DNA of 64,000 bases from Dyella silvae. GTDB taxonomy: Bacteria; Pseudomonadota; Gammaproteobacteria; Xanthomonadales; Rhodanobacteraceae. The stretch is taken from positions 62,001 through 126,000 of the forward strand of contig NZ_JAPJBQ010000008.1 in assembly GCF_026421305.1 (NCBI RefSeq). Direction: 5' to 3'. The position numbers and the translations under genes were made by a program. Shown here one piece after another: positions 27,281 to 36,400 of this stretch (positions are counted from its first letter, which is position 1; the number at the start of each line of letters is the position of its first letter). The notes under the pieces were generated by a model. It saw only the letters and a program-made list of their open reading frames with translations, was not told where the DNA came from and did no database searches.

Positions 27281-27401
27281 CGTCATTCCGGCGCAGGCCG
27301 GAATCCAGTCGCGGGAGCGCGCGGTTTTCGCCAGTGCTGTTTCAGTCTTCGCGAATGCCGAAACATGACGAGACTGGATTCCGGCCTGCGCCGGAATGAC
27401 G
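27281..27401. repeat. REP-like inverted repeat pair
   Basis: Two exact 30-base inverted copies (27281-27310 and 27372-27401), separated by 61 bases. Each begins CGTCATTCCGGCGCAGGCCGG and has internal dyad symmetry. CGTCATTCC...GGAATCCAG elements are scattered widely in proteobacterial genomes. They lie between a membrane-protein gene and the convergent chitinase gene, where they may also act as a terminator. Confidence 0.85.
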
Positions 27402-27409
27402 GCAAAAGA

Positions 27410-28552
27410 TCAGCGCGACCGCAGTGACTGATCCAGCACATCCAACAACGCTTCGTTGCGATCCAGGCTGTGCTCCCAATACATCACGCCACCAAGGCCC
27501 TTCGCTTTCACGAAAGCCGTCTTCGCACGCAACGACTCGGGATCTTCGTAGCTGACGAAGGTATGCGTCTTGGCGTTCCACAAATACGGCGCCTGCGCCT
27601 TTGCATCCCAGTGACGCACATAGCCGTTTTTGCCGATGTAGTCGGCTACGAGTTCGCTCCATGAAGGATCGCCCATGTACTTGGCGTACTTCTGCTGCAG
27701 ACCGTCATGAGCCGGATCAACGCCAGTGAACGCCCGGCCGTAAAATGCAACACCCAGATTGAGTTTCTTCGCGGGCACGCCGGCGGCGAGGAACTGAGCG
27801 ACCGCCTTATCCCCGGCACGATCGTCCGCCGGAGCGACTGCCGACAGATGCAGTCCAGCGTGATGACCGGTGGTGGGCGTAAGGCTGTTGTGGAAGTCGT
27901 ACGTCATCAGGTTGATCCAGTCGAGCGAACGTGCCGCCCGCTGTAACTCGATACCCGCGACAAACTCGCTGTCCGCTGCGGCGATGGTCAACAAATAGTG
28001 GCGGCCGCCGTGTGCCGCGCCCAGTTTGTCGAGGCGAGCGCGCAAGGTTTCCAACAGCAGACTGAAGTTGCGCTTGTCCTCGGGGCGATGACTGATGCCC
28101 GCGCCGGGCAAGGTGGGATATTCCCAGTCGAGGTCCACCCCGTCCACGTCGTACTTCTCGATCAACGCCGCCACGCTCTCGGCCATGCGCTGGCGCGTGG
28201 CATCGGTCAATGCCACGTCGGAGAAGTAATCAGCGCCCCAGCCGCCGATGGACACGATGATCTTGAGGTGCGGATTGATTTTGCGCAGACCAACGAAGGT
28301 CGCCAGGGTGCTGCCCACCGTCGGACTGGGGAAAATCACATCCCCCTCAGGGTCAAGCCGGCCAAACGCATAGTTGATGACATCGAGTTTGCCGGCACTC
28401 ACGCGTGGCAGCGGCGAGGCATCCATCACATAACCCACGATGCGGTAATCTGCCGCAGGGGGTGAGGCCCAGGCCGGTGATGTGCCCATGGCCAACCCCA
28501 GCATGAGCGTCAGCACCGCAGAAAAACGGCTCCCTTCACCCTTCTTCGCCAT
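27410..28552 (-). CDS. Secreted glycoside hydrolase family 18 (chitinase-like)
   Basis: 380 residues. A start at 28552 with GGAGG eight bases upstream yields MAKKGEGSRFSAVLTLML, a signal peptide cleaved near AWA. The GH18 active site is complete: DGVDLDWEYP holds the catalytic Glu (DxxDxDxE). IIVSIGGWG and INLMTYDFH are the substrate-binding strands, and YWEHSLD closes the barrel. There is no separate carbohydrate-binding domain. It should cleave beta-1,4 GlcNAc polymers in the periplasm or outside the cell. The alternative start five codons upstream lacks a ribosome site. Confidence 0.93.
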   Translation of the reverse strand: MAKKGEGSRFSAVLTLMLGLAMGTSPAWASPPAADYRIVGYVMDASPLPRVSAGKLDVINYAFGRLDPEGDVIFPSPTVGSTLATFVGLRKINPHLKIIVSIGGWGADYFSDVALTDATRQRMAESVAALIEKYDVDGVDLDWEYPTLPGAGISHRPEDKRNFSLLLETLRARLDKLGAAHGGRHYLLTIAAADSEFVAGIELQRAARSLDWINLMTYDFHNSLTPTTGHHAGLHLSAVAPADDRAGDKAVAQFLAAGVPAKKLNLGVAFYGRAFTGVDPAHDGLQQKYAKYMGDPSWSELVADYIGKNGYVRHWDAKAQAPYLWNAKTHTFVSYEDPESLRAKTAFVKAKGLGGVMYWEHSLDRNEALLDVLDQSLRSR

Positions 28553-28752
28553 CAAACGCCTCCCCATCGCGTAAGCCCTACCCGGCTTCTTAAGCGGACG
28601 CCACCAAGGCCTGCCTCGGCGCTATCACTCTTTCTGGTGTCGCGCACTGAAAAGAATCAGTGGCTTGCGGCATGTTGTCCGTTCGTGAAAGCAACGACTA
28701 TACTTCCGCGACATTTCACCTTGTACCAGCCGGAATCGTGGGGACGATGCTG

Positions 28753-29076
28753 ATGACTCGAGTGCAACTGCTTGGCCTTACCGTGGCCGCAGCTTTCTTG
28801 GCCACTGCCAGCGTGCATGCTGAGGGTGATAAAGCTGCCGGACGCAAGTTGATCTACACGTGCAACGGTTGTCATGGCGTACCGGGCTACGCCAACGCCT
28901 ACCCGAACTACCCCGTGCCGCAGATTGCCGGCCAGAACCAGCAATACATCGTCAACGCGCTGCACGAGTACAAGAGTGGCGACCGCAAGCATCCGACGAT
29001 GATGGCGCAGGCGCAGAGTCTGTCCGACAAGGACATTGAAGACATTGCCGCCTACCTTTCCAGCCTCGCCAAGTAA
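28753..29076 (+). CDS. Monohaem class I cytochrome c, first of a tandem pair
   Basis: 107 residues with a signal peptide ending ATASVHAEG. The haem site is YTCNGCHGV and the axial Met is likely the MMAQAQSL region. The chain matches one half of cytochrome c4: QIAGQNQQYIVNALHEYKSG and SDKDIEDIAAYLSSLAK. The ATG at 28753 has GGGGA at good distance; the ATG at 28747 is also possible. Periplasmic electron carrier, probably feeding a terminal oxidase. It forms an operon with the homologous cytochrome 15 bases downstream. Confidence 0.88.
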   Translation: MTRVQLLGLTVAAAFLATASVHAEGDKAAGRKLIYTCNGCHGVPGYANAYPNYPVPQIAGQNQQYIVNALHEYKSGDRKHPTMMAQAQSLSDKDIEDIAAYLSSLAK

Positions 29077-29091
29077 GCCAAGGATCTCCGC

Positions 29092-29445
29092 ATGAAGCGC
29101 GCACTTTCACTGCTTTCATTCGGCGCCGTCCTGGCGCTTGCTTCAACCCAGCTGCTGGCCGCCGGCAACATCGAGAACGGCAAGCAGAAGGCTGCTACCT
29201 GCTTTGCCTGCCACGGCACCGACGGTAATGCCGTGGACCCGCAGTACCCGCGCCTTGCCGGCCAGTACAACCTGTATATCCAGCAGGCCCTGCATGAGTA
29301 CAAGAGCGGCCAGCGCGACAACGCCATCATGAAGGGCTTTGTTGCCACGCTGTCCGAGCAGGACATCGAAGATGTCGCTGCGTACTTCTCCAGCCTGCCG
29401 ACCAAGCTCGGCACGCTGCAAGGTCACATCCAGGGCGACAAGTAA
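29092..29445 (+). CDS. Monohaem class I cytochrome c, second of the pair
   Basis: 117 residues with a signal peptide (MKRALSLLSFGAVLALASTQ). The haem motif is ATCFACHGTDGN, and Met is in NAIMKGFVATLSEQDIEDVAAYFSSL. It is clearly homologous to the upstream cytochrome, with shared LHEYKSG and DIEDVAAY blocks. The two therefore look like a dihaem cytochrome c4 divided over two genes, or a recent duplication. It ends at a strong bidirectional terminator. Membrane-associated or soluble periplasmic electron transfer is the inferred role. Confidence 0.9.
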   Translation: MKRALSLLSFGAVLALASTQLLAAGNIENGKQKAATCFACHGTDGNAVDPQYPRLAGQYNLYIQQALHEYKSGQRDNAIMKGFVATLSEQDIEDVAAYFSSLPTKLGTLQGHIQGDK

Positions 29446-29470
29446 GCCTCAGCTTCGGATGCGCCATAAA

Positions 29471-29496
29471 AAAGGCCCGCTCTCAGCGGGCCTTTT
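29471..29496. terminator. Bidirectional terminator between cytochrome c and nfuA
   Basis: AAGGCCCGC/GCGGGCCTT stem with a TCTCA loop, A run on the left and T run on the right. Confidence 0.9.
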
Positions 29497-29519
29497 GTTT
29501 TGGGTGCGAACAGCCTTGC

Positions 29520-30128
29520 TCAGCCCATCGCGGACTGCCCTTCCTTCTTGCTGTAGTACGGATTGCTGCCGCCGCTGTGATCCGTGGCATCGCGCACTTC
29601 GGTGATCTCGGGCACGCGTTCGCGCAACGTTTTCTCCACGCCATGCTTGAGCGTGACATCTACCATGCCGCAGCCATGGCAACCGCCGCCGAACTGCAGC
29701 ACTACCACGCCGTTGGCATCGACCTCGAGCAGGCTGACGCGGCCGCCGTGCGAGGCGATCTTCGGGTTCACCTCGGCCTCCAGCACGTAGCGCACGCGCT
29801 CGATCAGGCCGGCGTCCTCACCCGGAATCTTCCCCTTGATGCGCGGCGCGCGGATATTGAGCTGACCACCGGTGGCGTTAGGCTCGAAATCGATACTCGC
29901 CCCTTCCAGCCAGGACGCGCTATCGCCCTCGACGTGGAAGTCGAAACCATCGCAAACGATGGTCCATTCGTTGCCGGTCAATTCGTCCGGCTCGGCGAAC
30001 TCCAGCTCGCAGTTGGCCGCGGGCGTACCCGGCGAGGTCACGCGCAGGCGAATGCTCAGCCCATCGGTCCCCTGCTGGGAGAGCAGCCGCAGGAAGTGGC
30101 GCTGTGCGCGTTCTGAAATCTCGATCAT
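29520..30128 (-). CDS. nfuA: Fe-S cluster carrier NfuA
   Basis: 202 residues. The N-terminal A-type-like domain lacks the usual Cys residues (SERAQRHFLRLLSQQG, then FDFHVEGDSASWL). The C-terminal Nfu domain holds the cluster-binding CHGCGMVDVTLKHGVEK. This is the NfuA arrangement, which carries a [4Fe-4S] cluster to targets and helps under oxidative stress or iron starvation. A tandem 11-base repeat upstream of the start may be the binding site of an Fe-S regulator. Confidence 0.96.
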   Translation of the reverse strand: MIEISERAQRHFLRLLSQQGTDGLSIRLRVTSPGTPAANCELEFAEPDELTGNEWTIVCDGFDFHVEGDSASWLEGASIDFEPNATGGQLNIRAPRIKGKIPGEDAGLIERVRYVLEAEVNPKIASHGGRVSLLEVDANGVVVLQFGGGCHGCGMVDVTLKHGVEKTLRERVPEITEVRDATDHSGGSNPYYSKKEGQSAMG

Positions 30129-30172
30129 GTCTACTCCAGCTGAAACACCGGCCTGGCCGGAAATACAGCACC

Positions 30173-30194
30173 ATTTTAGTCCTATTTTAATCTG
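30173..30194. promoter_or_regulatory. Tandem 11-bp repeat upstream of nfuA
   Basis: ATTTTAGTCCT is followed directly by ATTTTAATCTG, 45 bases before the nfuA start. The complementary strand reads GACTAAAAT, which resembles a half site of IscR-type Rrf2 regulators. The assignment is inferential. Confidence 0.35.
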
Positions 30195-30287
30195 AGGTGC
30201 TTTGATGCAGACACAAGGCGCCGATTTTGACTTTTACGCGCCAAGCTTCGACGCTTCGCACCTTTCCTCTACTCGGGACCCATCGCC

Positions 30288-30629
30288 ATGAGCCTCCATG
30301 AACTCGCCAGCCAGCACTGCACACCACGCAAAGGCAAGGAACACGCGCTGGACGCAGCCAAGGTCAAGGAGCTACTCGCGTCGCTGCCGGGTTGGCAGAC
30401 CACCGCCGACGGCAAGGCCATCGTGAAGGATTTCAAGTTCCCTGACTTTCACCACACGCTGGGCTTTATCAATGCGGTGGGCTTCATGGCCAACCAGGAA
30501 GATCATCACCCCGACCTGGAAGCCGGCTACGGGCACTGCCATCTGCTGTGGTCTACCCATGACGTCGGCGGGCTGTCGCTCAATGACTTCATCTGCGCCG
30601 CCCGCGTCGACGTGTTGCTGGAACGTTGA
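30288..30629 (+). CDS. phhB: 4a-hydroxytetrahydrobiopterin dehydratase
   Basis: 113 residues matching PCD/DCoH family length. The active-site pattern is present: ANQEDHHPDLEAGYGHCHLLWSTHD, with the paired His, and ends in FICAARVDVLL. It dehydrates the carbinolamine produced by aromatic amino acid hydroxylases and regenerates the pterin cofactor; it may also help in molybdopterin metabolism. No phhA is adjacent here. The next gene starts immediately downstream. Confidence 0.95.
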   Translation: MSLHELASQHCTPRKGKEHALDAAKVKELLASLPGWQTTADGKAIVKDFKFPDFHHTLGFINAVGFMANQEDHHPDLEAGYGHCHLLWSTHDVGGLSLNDFICAARVDVLLER

Positions 30630-30643
30630 GGCCCTCGCGCGCC

Positions 30644-32161
30644 ATGCGCCAGCTTGCCGCCACCGCAGGTTTCGCGGTGGCGCTGCTTCTGCTGCTCCAA
30701 TGCATGGCGACGCTTTCCGGCTGGGTTACGCGCGGCCAACTGGTGCACGACGCCCGCGAGGCGCTGGCCACGCTACACAATGGCGAGCCACGATGGCATT
30801 GGCGCCTTGAGCAACGATCAGACCTGGTGGCCCGACGCGTCTTTGGCGCCGCCGACCTGCACGCTGAACCCGACGGGTTGCGGATAACCAGCCAGGACGG
30901 CCGCCCCTTCGAACTCGGTTTGCCGGTGGCGGAGCCGATCGACCTCGCCCACTGGCCCATGCTTCGCCTGAACATGCGAAGCGATAGTGCCGGCGTGGTT
31001 GGGCTGGTCTATCAGACCAGCGAATCCGGGACCGCCTGCCGCGCGACACATGCAGCGCAGTTCGCGCCCGCCGACACCTCGTTGACAATCGATCTGCGGG
31101 CCGCCGCATGGCAAGGCGATACCGGTGGCCCCTGCCAGCCGCCGGGTGTCGTCTCTTACATGTTGCGCCTGCAGGTTGAGGTGCCGGCCAAGAGCACGCT
31201 GACGATCCAGGGTGCGGCGCTGACGTCACCCCAAGCCATGCCATTGCCTGCCGCCATCGACGCCAACCGTGCGGACATACGCCTGCCGGCCACCGGCCAA
31301 CCTGATGCGCTTGCCACGAATACGCGTGAACAGGAACGCTATGCGGCACCGGTAGTGCGCCTCCCGGACCACGCATCGGCCGAGGCGATGCTTTCGTTGC
31401 GCGACCGGGTGATGGCGCAATGGCCGGCGGCGATCATTCTTCCCTATGGCCAATCCATTGCGGCCAGCCACGACGGGCGCATGCCGGCATGGCTGGACTG
31501 GGGTGCCTGCAGTCTCTATCTGGCCGGCCTGTTCTGGCTGGCGCTTCGTCAGAAGCCGGGCATCATTCGGCCCTGGATCGAGGTGGCGGCCATTGCTGCC
31601 GGCCCCTTGTGGCTGATCGCGGGCCTGCGCTGGGGCCCTCAGCTTTCCGTTCCCGGTGTGATCGCCTTCGTTGCCGCCCTTGTTTATGGGGGGCAGAGCG
31701 AATGGCGCCGGCGCCCCGTGCCCTGGTCATGGTGGACCAACCGCTGGAAGGACTGGCTCTGGCCCCTGCTGCCTCTACCGGTGGCCGGTATCCTCACCCT
31801 GGCGGATGGCCATGGCCTGATTCATCTGGACGCCAAGCATGTGCTCGCCTATCTGGGCTGGGCGCTGCTGCAGCAATGGGCCATGCTGGCTCTGGTGATG
31901 GGACGGCTGAGGCACACGCAGCTGCCCCAGCCTGTCATCCTGCTGATCACCGCCACGCTGTTCGGGCTGCTTCACACACCCAATGGCACCTTGATGCAGC
32001 TGTGCCTGCTGGCCGAACTTTGGTGGGCCTGGTGCTTTACCCGGTCACCACGGCTGGTGCCGATGGCGCTGGCTCATGCTGCCAGCGCCCTGCTGGTGGA
32101 AGCCGGGCTGACCGGCCACCTGCTGCGCTCACTCGGAGTCAGTGCGCGCTTCTTCCTGTAG
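30644..32161 (+). CDS. Large membrane protein with a degenerate CPBP (Abi) domain
   Basis: 505 residues. The N-terminal segment MRQLAATAGFAVALLLLLQC is a membrane anchor. Residues 30-265 form a soluble, probably periplasmic domain. The last 220 residues have about seven hydrophobic segments ending in the CPBP/type II CAAX pattern: FGLLH (His444) and ALAHAAS (His478). The usual Glu-Glu pair is replaced by Gln410-Gln411 in ALLQQWAML, so proteolysis is doubtful. The role is unknown. A TTG at 30626 would overlap phhB; the ATG at 30644 is preferred. Its end overlaps the convergent rluC by 33 bases. Confidence 0.7.
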   Translation: MRQLAATAGFAVALLLLLQCMATLSGWVTRGQLVHDAREALATLHNGEPRWHWRLEQRSDLVARRVFGAADLHAEPDGLRITSQDGRPFELGLPVAEPIDLAHWPMLRLNMRSDSAGVVGLVYQTSESGTACRATHAAQFAPADTSLTIDLRAAAWQGDTGGPCQPPGVVSYMLRLQVEVPAKSTLTIQGAALTSPQAMPLPAAIDANRADIRLPATGQPDALATNTREQERYAAPVVRLPDHASAEAMLSLRDRVMAQWPAAIILPYGQSIAASHDGRMPAWLDWGACSLYLAGLFWLALRQKPGIIRPWIEVAAIAAGPLWLIAGLRWGPQLSVPGVIAFVAALVYGGQSEWRRRPVPWSWWTNRWKDWLWPLLPLPVAGILTLADGHGLIHLDAKHVLAYLGWALLQQWAMLALVMGRLRHTQLPQPVILLITATLFGLLHTPNGTLMQLCLLAELWWAWCFTRSPRLVPMALAHAASALLVEAGLTGHLLRSLGVSARFFL

Positions 32162-33142
32162 TCTTTCCCACAAGCGCCTGATTTTATTGCCTTTGACGGC
32201 CAGAACGTCGAGGAAATCCTTCAGGTCGTCGGTCAGCGGCGCAGAGAAGCTGTAAGAGCGGCCGTCCAGCTCGAAACTCATGTGCGAGGCATGCAGGAAC
32301 AAGCGATTGAGGCCCAGGTCCTTGAAAGCCTTGTTCATTTCCTTGTTGCCGTACTTCGGGTCGCCCGCCAGCGGATGACCGATATGGGCAGCATGCACGC
32401 GAATCTGATGCGTACGCCCCGTTCCCAGCGTCGCCTGCATCAGGCGCGCGCCCGGGTAGTGCTCCATCTCCTGGAAAAAAGTCAATGACGGCTTGCCGTT
32501 ATCAGACACTCTTACCATGCGTTCTCCGCCCTGAAGCACCGACTTGAGCAACGGCGCGTTGACGCTGAACTTGGCTTTCCCTGGGTGGCCGTCCATCAGG
32601 CAGAGGTATTGCTTGGTCACCGCGTTGTCGCGGATCGCGGCCTGCAGACCGGTCAGTCCGGCGCGGGTCTTGGCGAATACCAGCACGCCGCTGGTGTCGC
32701 GATCGAGGCGATGGACCAGCTCAAGATGCTCATTCGGGCGCGCCGCGCGCAGCAACTCGATGGCACCGTGACTCACACCGCTGCCGCCATGGCTGGCGAC
32801 TCCGGTTGGCTTGTCGATCACCAGGAAATGCTTGTCCTCGAAAATGATCGACTCAGTCACCGCTGAGACCAGAGCAGGCGCTGGCCCCTTGTCGGGCGCC
32901 TTTTCCGCCGTACGCACAGGCGGAATACGCAGCATATCGCCCGCTGCGAGACGCGTGTCCGGCTTGGCCCGCTTGCCGTTAACCCGCACCTGCCCGGTCC
33001 GCAGGATGCGGTAAATCATGCTCTTGGGTACACCCTTGAGCAGGGTCATCAGCGCATTGTCGATACGCTGACCGTCCCGCTCGGGACCAATCTCGACTTG
33101 ACGCACACCGTGAGGTGCGTCTGGGGAAGTTGCCGTCTGCAT
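32129..33142 (-). CDS. rluC: 23S rRNA pseudouridine synthase RluC
   Basis: 337 residues. The S4 domain includes IDNALMTLLKGVPKSMIYRI. The catalytic motif HRLDRDTSGVLVFAK holds the Asp, and TGRTHQIRVHAAHIGHPLAGD follows. RluC modifies three uridines of 23S rRNA. The gene is divergent from rne as in E. coli. The start at 33142 (MQTATSPDAPHGVRQ) is chosen because the longer frame reads through the rne leader. The 3' end overlaps the convergent membrane-protein gene. Confidence 0.95.
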   Translation of the reverse strand: MQTATSPDAPHGVRQVEIGPERDGQRIDNALMTLLKGVPKSMIYRILRTGQVRVNGKRAKPDTRLAAGDMLRIPPVRTAEKAPDKGPAPALVSAVTESIIFEDKHFLVIDKPTGVASHGGSGVSHGAIELLRAARPNEHLELVHRLDRDTSGVLVFAKTRAGLTGLQAAIRDNAVTKQYLCLMDGHPGKAKFSVNAPLLKSVLQGGERMVRVSDNGKPSLTFFQEMEHYPGARLMQATLGTGRTHQIRVHAAHIGHPLAGDPKYGNKEMNKAFKDLGLNRLFLHASHMSFELDGRSYSFSAPLTDDLKDFLDVLAVKGNKIRRLWERLQEEARTDSE

Positions 33143-33170
33143 TGAAAAAAACCTGACGAAATAGGATACT
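33142..33170 (+). promoter_or_regulatory. Probable sigma-70 promoter of rne
   Basis: TTGAAA (33142-33147), 17 bases, then GATACT (33165-33170). The -35 is five of six and the -10 is four of six. It would give an RNA starting near 33177 and a leader of about 308 bases. Confidence 0.5.
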
Positions 33171-33484
33171 CGGCCGGCGCTACGTCCCGCCCTGCCGCAG
33201 TTCGGAGGGAGTCGGGACGCCCGCCCCGTGACGTCGGCGAGGATAGCGCCGGTCGCCTTCTTGGGCAGCCGGTCGCTGCTCCCTATCATCGTAACGGTTC
33301 GGGTGGTCGTTGTCCGGTTCCATGGGGTTCCGGGGCGGCGAGTGCATTGCCACGAAATCATCCCGGCACCGGAAACGATGCCGTCATGTTGCCGCTTAAC
33401 CGCAGCGGCGCGATCCCCGGCAGGCCGCCGACGTCACGGCGCCACCGCGGCACGCGACGCGCGGCAAGCTGAGGAAAAATTACA
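33143..33484 (+). promoter_or_regulatory. Long structured leader of rne
   Basis: 342 bases without a gene. A 12-pair helix (33171-33182 with 33244-33255, one G-T pair) encloses a 7-bp stem (33183-33189 with 33213-33219). E. coli rne also has a long leader in which the enzyme regulates its own message; similar feedback is inferred. GAGGAAAA stands before the ATG. Confidence 0.5.
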
Positions 33485-36400
33485 ATGAAACGTATGTTGA
33501 TCAACGCAACTCAGCGTGAAGAGTTGCGTGTGGCCATTGTCGATGGCCAAGCCCTTTACGATCTCGACATCGAAATCCCTTCCCGCGAACAGAAAAAGGC
33601 CAATATTTACAAGGGCCGCATCACTCGCGTCGAACAATCTCTCGAAGCCTGCTTTGTCGATTACGGCGCCGAACGCCACGGCTTTCTGCCCCTGAAGGAA
33701 ATCGCCCGCGAGTACTTCACGCCGGGTCTTGATCCCAACAAGGCGAACATCCGTGACCTTCTGAAGGAAGGTCAGGAAGTGGTCGTGCAGGTAGAGAAGG
33801 AAGAGCGCGGCAACAAGGGAGCTGCGCTGACCACCTTCATCAGCCTGGCCGGCCGCTACATGGTGCTGATGCCGAACAACCCGAAAGCGGGTGGCGTCTC
33901 GCGTCGCATCGAGGGCGAAGACCGTCAGGCCCTGAAGGAAGCGCTGGAGCACCTGACCGTTCCCGACGACGTCGGCCTGATCGTGCGTACTGCCGGCATG
34001 GGCCGAGACGCCGAAGAGCTGCAGTGGGACCTCGATTACCTCCTGCAGCTGTGGAAGGCGATTTCCGGCGCCGCCCAGGCGCAGAAGGGACCGTTCCTGA
34101 TCTACCAGGAATCGAAGCTGTTCATCCGCGCCCTGCGCGATTACCTGCGCAACGACATCGGCGAGATCCTCATCGACGAGGAGTCGCTGTACAACGACGC
34201 ACGCGAGTTCATGCAGCAGGTGATGCCCAACGCCCTGCGCAAGCTCAAGATGTACCGCGACGACACCCCGCTGTTCTCGCGCTACCAGATCGAGACCCAG
34301 ATCGAGAGCGCGTTCGACCGTCAGGTCCGCCTGCCCTCCGGCGGCTCGATCGTCATCGACCAGACCGAAGCCCTCACCGCCATCGACATCAACTCGTCGA
34401 AGGCCACCAAGGGCAGCGACATCGAAGAAACGGCGTTTAACACCAACCTGGAAGCGGCGGTGGAGATCGCCCGCCAGTTGCGCATCCGCGACGCCGGCGG
34501 CCTGATCGTGATCGACTTCATCGACATGGACAGCCCCAAGCACCAGCGCGAGGTTGAGGAACGCCTCAAGGATGCGCTGAAGCTGGATCGCGCCCGCGTG
34601 CAGATCGGCCGCATCTCGCGCTTCGGCCTGCTGGAAATGTCCCGTCAGCGCCTGCGCCCGTCGCTGGGCGAAGCCACTCAGATCGTCTGCCCGCGCTGCG
34701 AAGGCCATGGCCATGTCCGCGGCGTGGAGTCGCTGGCGCTGTCGACGCTGCGACTGATCGAAGAGCACGCCATGAAGGACAACACCGGCCAGGTGCTGGT
34801 GCAGGCGCCGCCGAGCGTCGCCAACTTCATGCTCAACGAGAAGCGCGCCAGCGTGGTCGAGATCGAGCTGCGCAACAAGGTGCACGTGGTGATCGTGGCC
34901 GACGACAAGCTCGAGACGCCGCACATTGAGATCCAGCGTATTCGCGAAGCGGACATGGGCGAGCACAGCAAGCCCAGCTATGAGCGCCTGACCGCGGTCG
35001 AAGCATCGCCGGTGCCGAAGATGGGCCAGATGCTGGGCAGCGGCGAGCAGCCGGCTGTTAGCGGGATCGTGCCCTCCACGCCCGCGCCCGTCCGTGAGGA
35101 AGTGGCTGCCGCCCCTCAAGTTCAGCCGGCTCGTCAGCCGGCGGCGACGCCCGCTCCGAGTGGCGGCGTGATTTCGCGCCTGCTCGGTTGGTTCCGCGGC
35201 ACGGCGGCTCCCGCAGCACCGGCACCTGCCACGAAGGCCGAGCCCGCGCAGGCGCAGCCCCGCGGCCAGCGCCGCGACGAGCGTGGCCGCCAGTCACAGG
35301 GCGGTCAACAGCAAGGCGGTCGCCAGCAGCAGCCGCAGCAGCGCCGCGAGCCGTCGCAGCAGCAGGGACAGAAGAACCAGCAGCAAGCCAAGGGCAACCG
35401 CCAGCAGCAACAGCAGCAGCGTCAGCCCCAGGGCGCGAAGCAGGATCAGCGTCAGCCGCAGCAGCCCGCCAAGCTTGAGGCTCAGCAACCGCAGAACGAG
35501 CGTAAGCAGCAGCGTCAGGAGCAGCCGCAGCGCCAGCCGCGCCCGGTGCAGCAACCGCCCGCTGCCGCCGCCACGCAGCCGGCCGACCGTCCGGCGCCAA
35601 CGCCGGTGACGGAAGCCGCCAAGGAAACCCTTAAGGACGCCGCTGTTGCCGCCACGCCGGTAACCGAGGCTGTTGCGAACACCGAAGCGCCCACCAACGA
35701 GGCAGCCGAAACCGAAGGTAGTCAGTCGCGCCGCCGCCGCGGTCGCCGTGGTGGTCGCCGTCGCCGTCGTCATGACGACGCCGCGCAGGCCGGCGCGCCG
35801 CAGTCGGTCGAGGGTGACGAGCATCTCGACCTCGACGACGAAGATCGCAACGAAGCCGCTGCTTCTTCGACCCCGGTAGCCGCCCCGCAAATGGCAGCCA
35901 GCGCAACTGCCGCCGTGGCAATGGCGACTGTGGCTGCCACCGAGCAGGTTTCTTCGTTCACCGCAGCGGCAGATGTCACCTCATCTGCGACTGCGGCGCA
36001 CGCCGAGCCCGTGCATGTGCCGGAGCAAGTGCTGAGTGCGGTGGCGCCGGCCTCCTTCAACCTGCCTACCCTTCCCCCTATTCCGGAGAAGGCAGCAGAA
36101 GCCGACGCGACGATCGTTGCGACTGAGGCGTTATACGTCACGCCGGTCAACCCGGCGGCTGACGTGACCATTCATGCGCAACCCACCGCCCATGCCGTGG
36201 TCGTCGAGCCCGTTGCTGAGCCAGCAGTGACGCTGACGCCTGACGTCACCGCCAGCGCCACTCATGCGCCGGAAGCTGTCGCACCGGTCGAAGCAGCACC
36301 GGTCGTTGCAACCGCCAGCACCACCATCGACTTCCGCGCGCATCTGGACGCCGCGCCCCACGCGGAACCGGCGATCGTCGAACCCTCGACCATCGTGACG

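Noticed and set aside
27225-27409. Possible insertion sequence ends
   Set aside because: No transposase gene lies between or beside the inverted repeats, and the spacer is only 61 bases. REP-like elements are a better explanation.
33434-35119. Open frame of 561 codons antisense to rne
   Set aside because: The rne frame has complete catalytic motifs. The antisense product is Leu/His/Asp-rich and has no recognisable domain or start signal.
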